Below are positions 3,319 to 5,420 of a DNA stretch of 5,420 nucleotides, piece by piece. The position numbers and the translations under genes were made by a program. The stretch is from assembly GCA_937901485.1 (NCBI GenBank), contig CALGTT010000028.1:1-5420 (forward strand), given 5' to 3'. A model generated the notes under the pieces. The model did no database searches and had not been told where the DNA came from. It saw only the letters and a list, made by a program, of their open reading frames with translations. Source of the stretch: an uncultured Ruminococcus sp. (GTDB lineage: Bacteria; Bacillota; Clostridia; Oscillospirales; Ruminococcaceae). How positions within the stretch are numbered: the stretch's first letter is position 1; each line of letters starts with the position of its first letter.

Positions 3319-5420
3319 ATGGCAAAGAAACAGGAATACGGCAACGACAGCATTACGATGCTCAAAGGTCCGGACAAGGTGCGCAAGCGTCCCGGCGTTA
3401 TTTTCGGTTCGGACGGTCTGGACGGCTGTGCGCATTCGATCTTTGAGATCATCTCCAATTCCATTGACGAGGCGCGTTCGGGCTTTGGTGACAAGATCAT
3501 CATCACGCGCTGGAACGACGGCACGATCGAGGTGGAGGACTTCGGACGCGGCTGTCCGGTGGACTACAACAATACCGAACAGCGGTTCAACTGGGAGCTT
3601 GTCTACTGCGAGCTGTACGCAGGCGGCAAATACGATGACAACGCAGATTCCTATAACTATTCCCTTGGTCTGAACGGTCTGGGACTTTGTGCGACACAGT
3701 TCGCGTCCGAGTTCATGGACATCACAGTGCACCGTGACGGCTTCGAATACAGCCTGCATTTCGAAAAAGGTGAGAACGTGGGCGGTCTGAAAAAAGAGCC
3801 GTACAAAAAGAAGCAGACCGGCACAAAAACACGCTGGAAGCCGGATCTGGATGTATTCACGGACATTGCAGTGCCGGATGCATTCTTCCATGACACACTG
3901 CGCAGGCAGGCAGTCGTGAATCCGAACCTGCGGTTTCTCTACCGTTCCCAGCAGTCGGACGGCAGCTTTACAGAAATGGAATACCTCTACGAGAACGGCA
4001 TTTCCGACTATGTGACCGAGATGACGGGCGACAAGGCAATGACCTCGGTGCAGTGCTGGAGCTGTGAGCGCGTAGGACGCGACCGCGCGGACAAGCCGGA
4101 TTACAAGGTGAAGATCTCCGTGGCAATGACCATTTCCAATCAGGTCAACTGCATCGAATACTACCACAATTCGAGCTTTCTGGAACACGGCGGTTCTCCC
4201 GACCGCGCGGTGAAGAATGCGTTTGTTTCCAAGCTTGACGGCTATCTGAAAGCCAACAACAAGTACAACAAGAATGAGGGCAAGATCACATTCGAGGATA
4301 TCCGTGACTGTCTGGTGCTGGTGTCCTCCTCGTTCTCGACGCAGACCTCGTACGAAAACCAGACGAAGAAATCCATCACGAACAAATTCGTGCAGGAGGC
4401 AATGACGGATTTCCTCAAGCATCAGCTGGAAGTCTATTTCATCGAAAAACCCGATGAAGCATCGAAATTTGCGGAGCAGGTGCTCATCAACAAGCGCAGC
4501 CGTGAGAGTGCGGAGCGCACAAGACTGAGCATCAAGAAAAATCTGACAAGTAATATCGACCTTGCCAACATGGTGGAAAAGTTCGTGGACTGCCGCACGA
4601 AGGATGTGACACGCCGCGAGGTCTACATCGTGGAGGGTGACTCTGCATTGGGTGCGGTAAAGCTTGCCCGTGACGCGGATTTCCAGGCAGTCATTCCGGT
4701 GCGCGGCAAGATTCTCAACTGTCTGAAGGCGGACTATCCGCGTATTTTCAAGAGCGATATCATCACGGATCTGCTGAAGGTACTGGGCTGCGGCGTGGAA
4801 GTCAAGCTCAAAAACACAAACAACATCGCACAGTTCAGTCTGGACAATCTGCGATGGAACAAGATCATCATCTGCACCGATGCGGATGTGGACGGCTTCC
4901 AGATCCGCACACTGATTCTGACGATGCTTTACCGCCTGACTCCGACACTCATCCGCGAGGGGTATGTGTACATTGCGGAATCGCCGCTGTATGAGATCAA
5001 CGCAAAGAACAAGACCTATTTTGCGTACAGTGAAAAGGAAAAGTCCGATATTCTTGCAAAAATCGGCGATCAGAAGTACACCATCCAGCGTTCCAAGGGA
5101 CTTGGTGAGAACGAGCCGGAGATGATGTCGCTGACCACGATGAACCCCGACACGCGCCGCCTGATCAAGGTAATGCCGGCGGATGCGGAGAAGATGGTCT
5201 ACATGTTCAACCTCCTGCTCGGTGACGATTTACAGGGCAGAAAGGACTATATTGCACAGTACGGCGGAGATTATATTGATCTTGTGGATGTTGAAGTGTT
5301 TGCAGCTGAGAAGGAGGTTGCATCTATTGTTGAGACGGCGCACAAATATGGGGTGAAGGTTGTAGGCTCCAATCATGACTTTGCAAAGACACCGGGCAAA
5401 GAAGAGATTGTACGAAGATT
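3319..5420 (+). CDS. GyrB/ParE-family topoisomerase subunit, running in frame into an AroD fragment, open at the right edge
   Basis: The frame is uninterrupted for 700 codons and leaves the window open. Residues 1 to about 650 are a type IIA topoisomerase ATPase/TOPRIM subunit, which with an A subunit changes DNA supercoiling or unlinks chromosomes using ATP. The GHKL ATPase shows E43 and N47 in EIISNSIDEA, D74 in DFGRGCPV, and SLGLNGLGLCAT (115-126) as the ATP-lid glycine motif. The transducer carries the ATP-contacting Lys in QTK (348-350). The TOPRIM domain has E439 in VEGDSA and the metal-binding DADVDG (521-526), then SKGLGE (592-597). All key residues are present, but several motifs differ from standard GyrB, for example NSSFLEHGGSPD where the EGGTH region is usual. 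It resembles a divergent second GyrB/ParE group in Clostridia, so gyrB versus parE is left open. LLGDDLQGRKDYI (633-645) is the normal end of the family. From about 655 the sequence is AroD-like. The ribosome binding site is weak (AGAGAG, 3308-3313). Confidence 0.9.
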   Translation, partial: MAKKQEYGNDSITMLKGPDKVRKRPGVIFGSDGLDGCAHSIFEIISNSIDEARSGFGDKIIITRWNDGTIEVEDFGRGCPVDYNNTEQRFNWELVYCELYAGGKYDDNADSYNYSLGLNGLGLCATQFASEFMDITVHRDGFEYSLHFEKGENVGGLKKEPYKKKQTGTKTRWKPDLDVFTDIAVPDAFFHDTLRRQAVVNPNLRFLYRSQQSDGSFTEMEYLYENGISDYVTEMTGDKAMTSVQCWSCERVGRDRADKPDYKVKISVAMTISNQVNCIEYYHNSSFLEHGGSPDRAVKNAFVSKLDGYLKANNKYNKNEGKITFEDIRDCLVLVSSSFSTQTSYENQTKKSITNKFVQEAMTDFLKHQLEVYFIEKPDEASKFAEQVLINKRSRESAERTRLSIKKNLTSNIDLANMVEKFVDCRTKDVTRREVYIVEGDSALGAVKLARDADFQAVIPVRGKILNCLKADYPRIFKSDIITDLLKVLGCGVEVKLKNTNNIAQFSLDNLRWNKIIICTDADVDGFQIRTLILTMLYRLTPTLIREGYVYIAESPLYEINAKNKTYFAYSEKEKSDILAKIGDQKYTIQRSKGLGENEPEMMSLTTMNPDTRRLIKVMPADAEKMVYMFNLLLGDDLQGRKDYIAQYGGDYIDLVDVEVFAAEKEVASIVETAHKYGVKVVGSNHDFAKTPGKEEIVRR
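5269..5420 (+). other. aroD: C-terminal part of type I 3-dehydroquinate dehydratase (AroD), fused in frame, incomplete
   Basis: Codons 651-700 of the open frame read DYIDLVDVEVFAAEKEV, then AHKYGVKVVGSNHDFAKTP and GKEEIVRR. This matches the middle of type I AroD, the shikimate-pathway enzyme that dehydrates 3-dehydroquinate: the family has a strand with D(L/M)(I/V)D(L/V)E(L/V)F, an AH..GVKV.(M/L)SNHDF segment whose His is a catalytic residue (H686 here), and KTP..EEI. The N-terminal half of the barrel, with the conserved Glu and Arg of the substrate site, is absent. The Schiff-base Lys would lie beyond the right edge. G+C in 5281-5420 is 64 of 140 by hand count, against 35 of 60 at 4621-4680, and ATT and GTT codons replace ATC and GTG, so this piece has a different base composition. 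It cannot be a working dehydratase as seen. It is either a genome rearrangement or an assembly chimera. Confidence 0.75.

Noticed and set aside
3220..4422. A 400-codon open frame on the minus strand
   Set aside because: It lies opposite the topoisomerase gene, whose conserved motifs prove the plus frame. It also covers the plus-strand promoter, its translation shows no recognisable domain, and it has the look of a mirror of GC-biased codons.

Overview
The window looks like a chromosomal piece from a Ruminococcus-like member of the Clostridia (Oscillospiraceae). Evidence for this is mid-GC DNA, strong AAGGAGG ribosome binding sites, near-consensus TTGACA/TATAAT promoters, an ECF sigma / zinc-finger anti-sigma pair of the DLLPLY type common in Firmicutes, and a secreted BspA-type leucine-rich-repeat protein ending in a type I dockerin. 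The genus is an inference; no marker gene settles it.

Layout, left to right. Positions 1-184 hold two minus-strand tRNA genes, tRNA-Leu(GAG) and a tRNA-Ser(GGA) cut by the window edge, driven by a consensus promoter at 220-248. Positions 317-409 hold two back-to-back hairpins with no gene. Positions 427-1862 are a minus-strand operon of an ECF-type sigma factor followed by its membrane-spanning zinc-finger anti-sigma factor. A short palindromic element flanked by a 15-bp direct repeat (1274-1379) sits at their junction; it appears to have replaced the sigma C-terminus and separated two genes that once overlapped. Positions 1863-2175 are a divergent regulatory region with one promoter for each direction. 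Positions 2176-3162 encode the secreted LRR-dockerin protein, closed by a strong intrinsic terminator (3168-3195). From 3319 to the right edge runs one uninterrupted plus-strand frame with its own promoter (3227-3255). Its first ~650 codons encode a divergent GyrB/ParE-family type IIA topoisomerase ATPase/TOPRIM subunit. Its last ~45 codons match the C-terminal half of type I 3-dehydroquinate dehydratase (AroD).

How the parts relate: the sigma and anti-sigma form a signalling pair in which the anti-sigma domain outside the membrane could sense an envelope condition. The divergently transcribed surface protein may be part of the same regulon, but its promoter looks like an ordinary housekeeping one. 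The topoisomerase gene is a separate unit.

The two observations most worth checking are the in-frame topoisomerase-AroD junction near 5269-5286, which may be a chimeric assembly or a real rearrangement, and the palindromic element that rewrote the end of the sigma factor. I did not find a CRISPR array, a transposase, a phage gene or a recognisable defence system.
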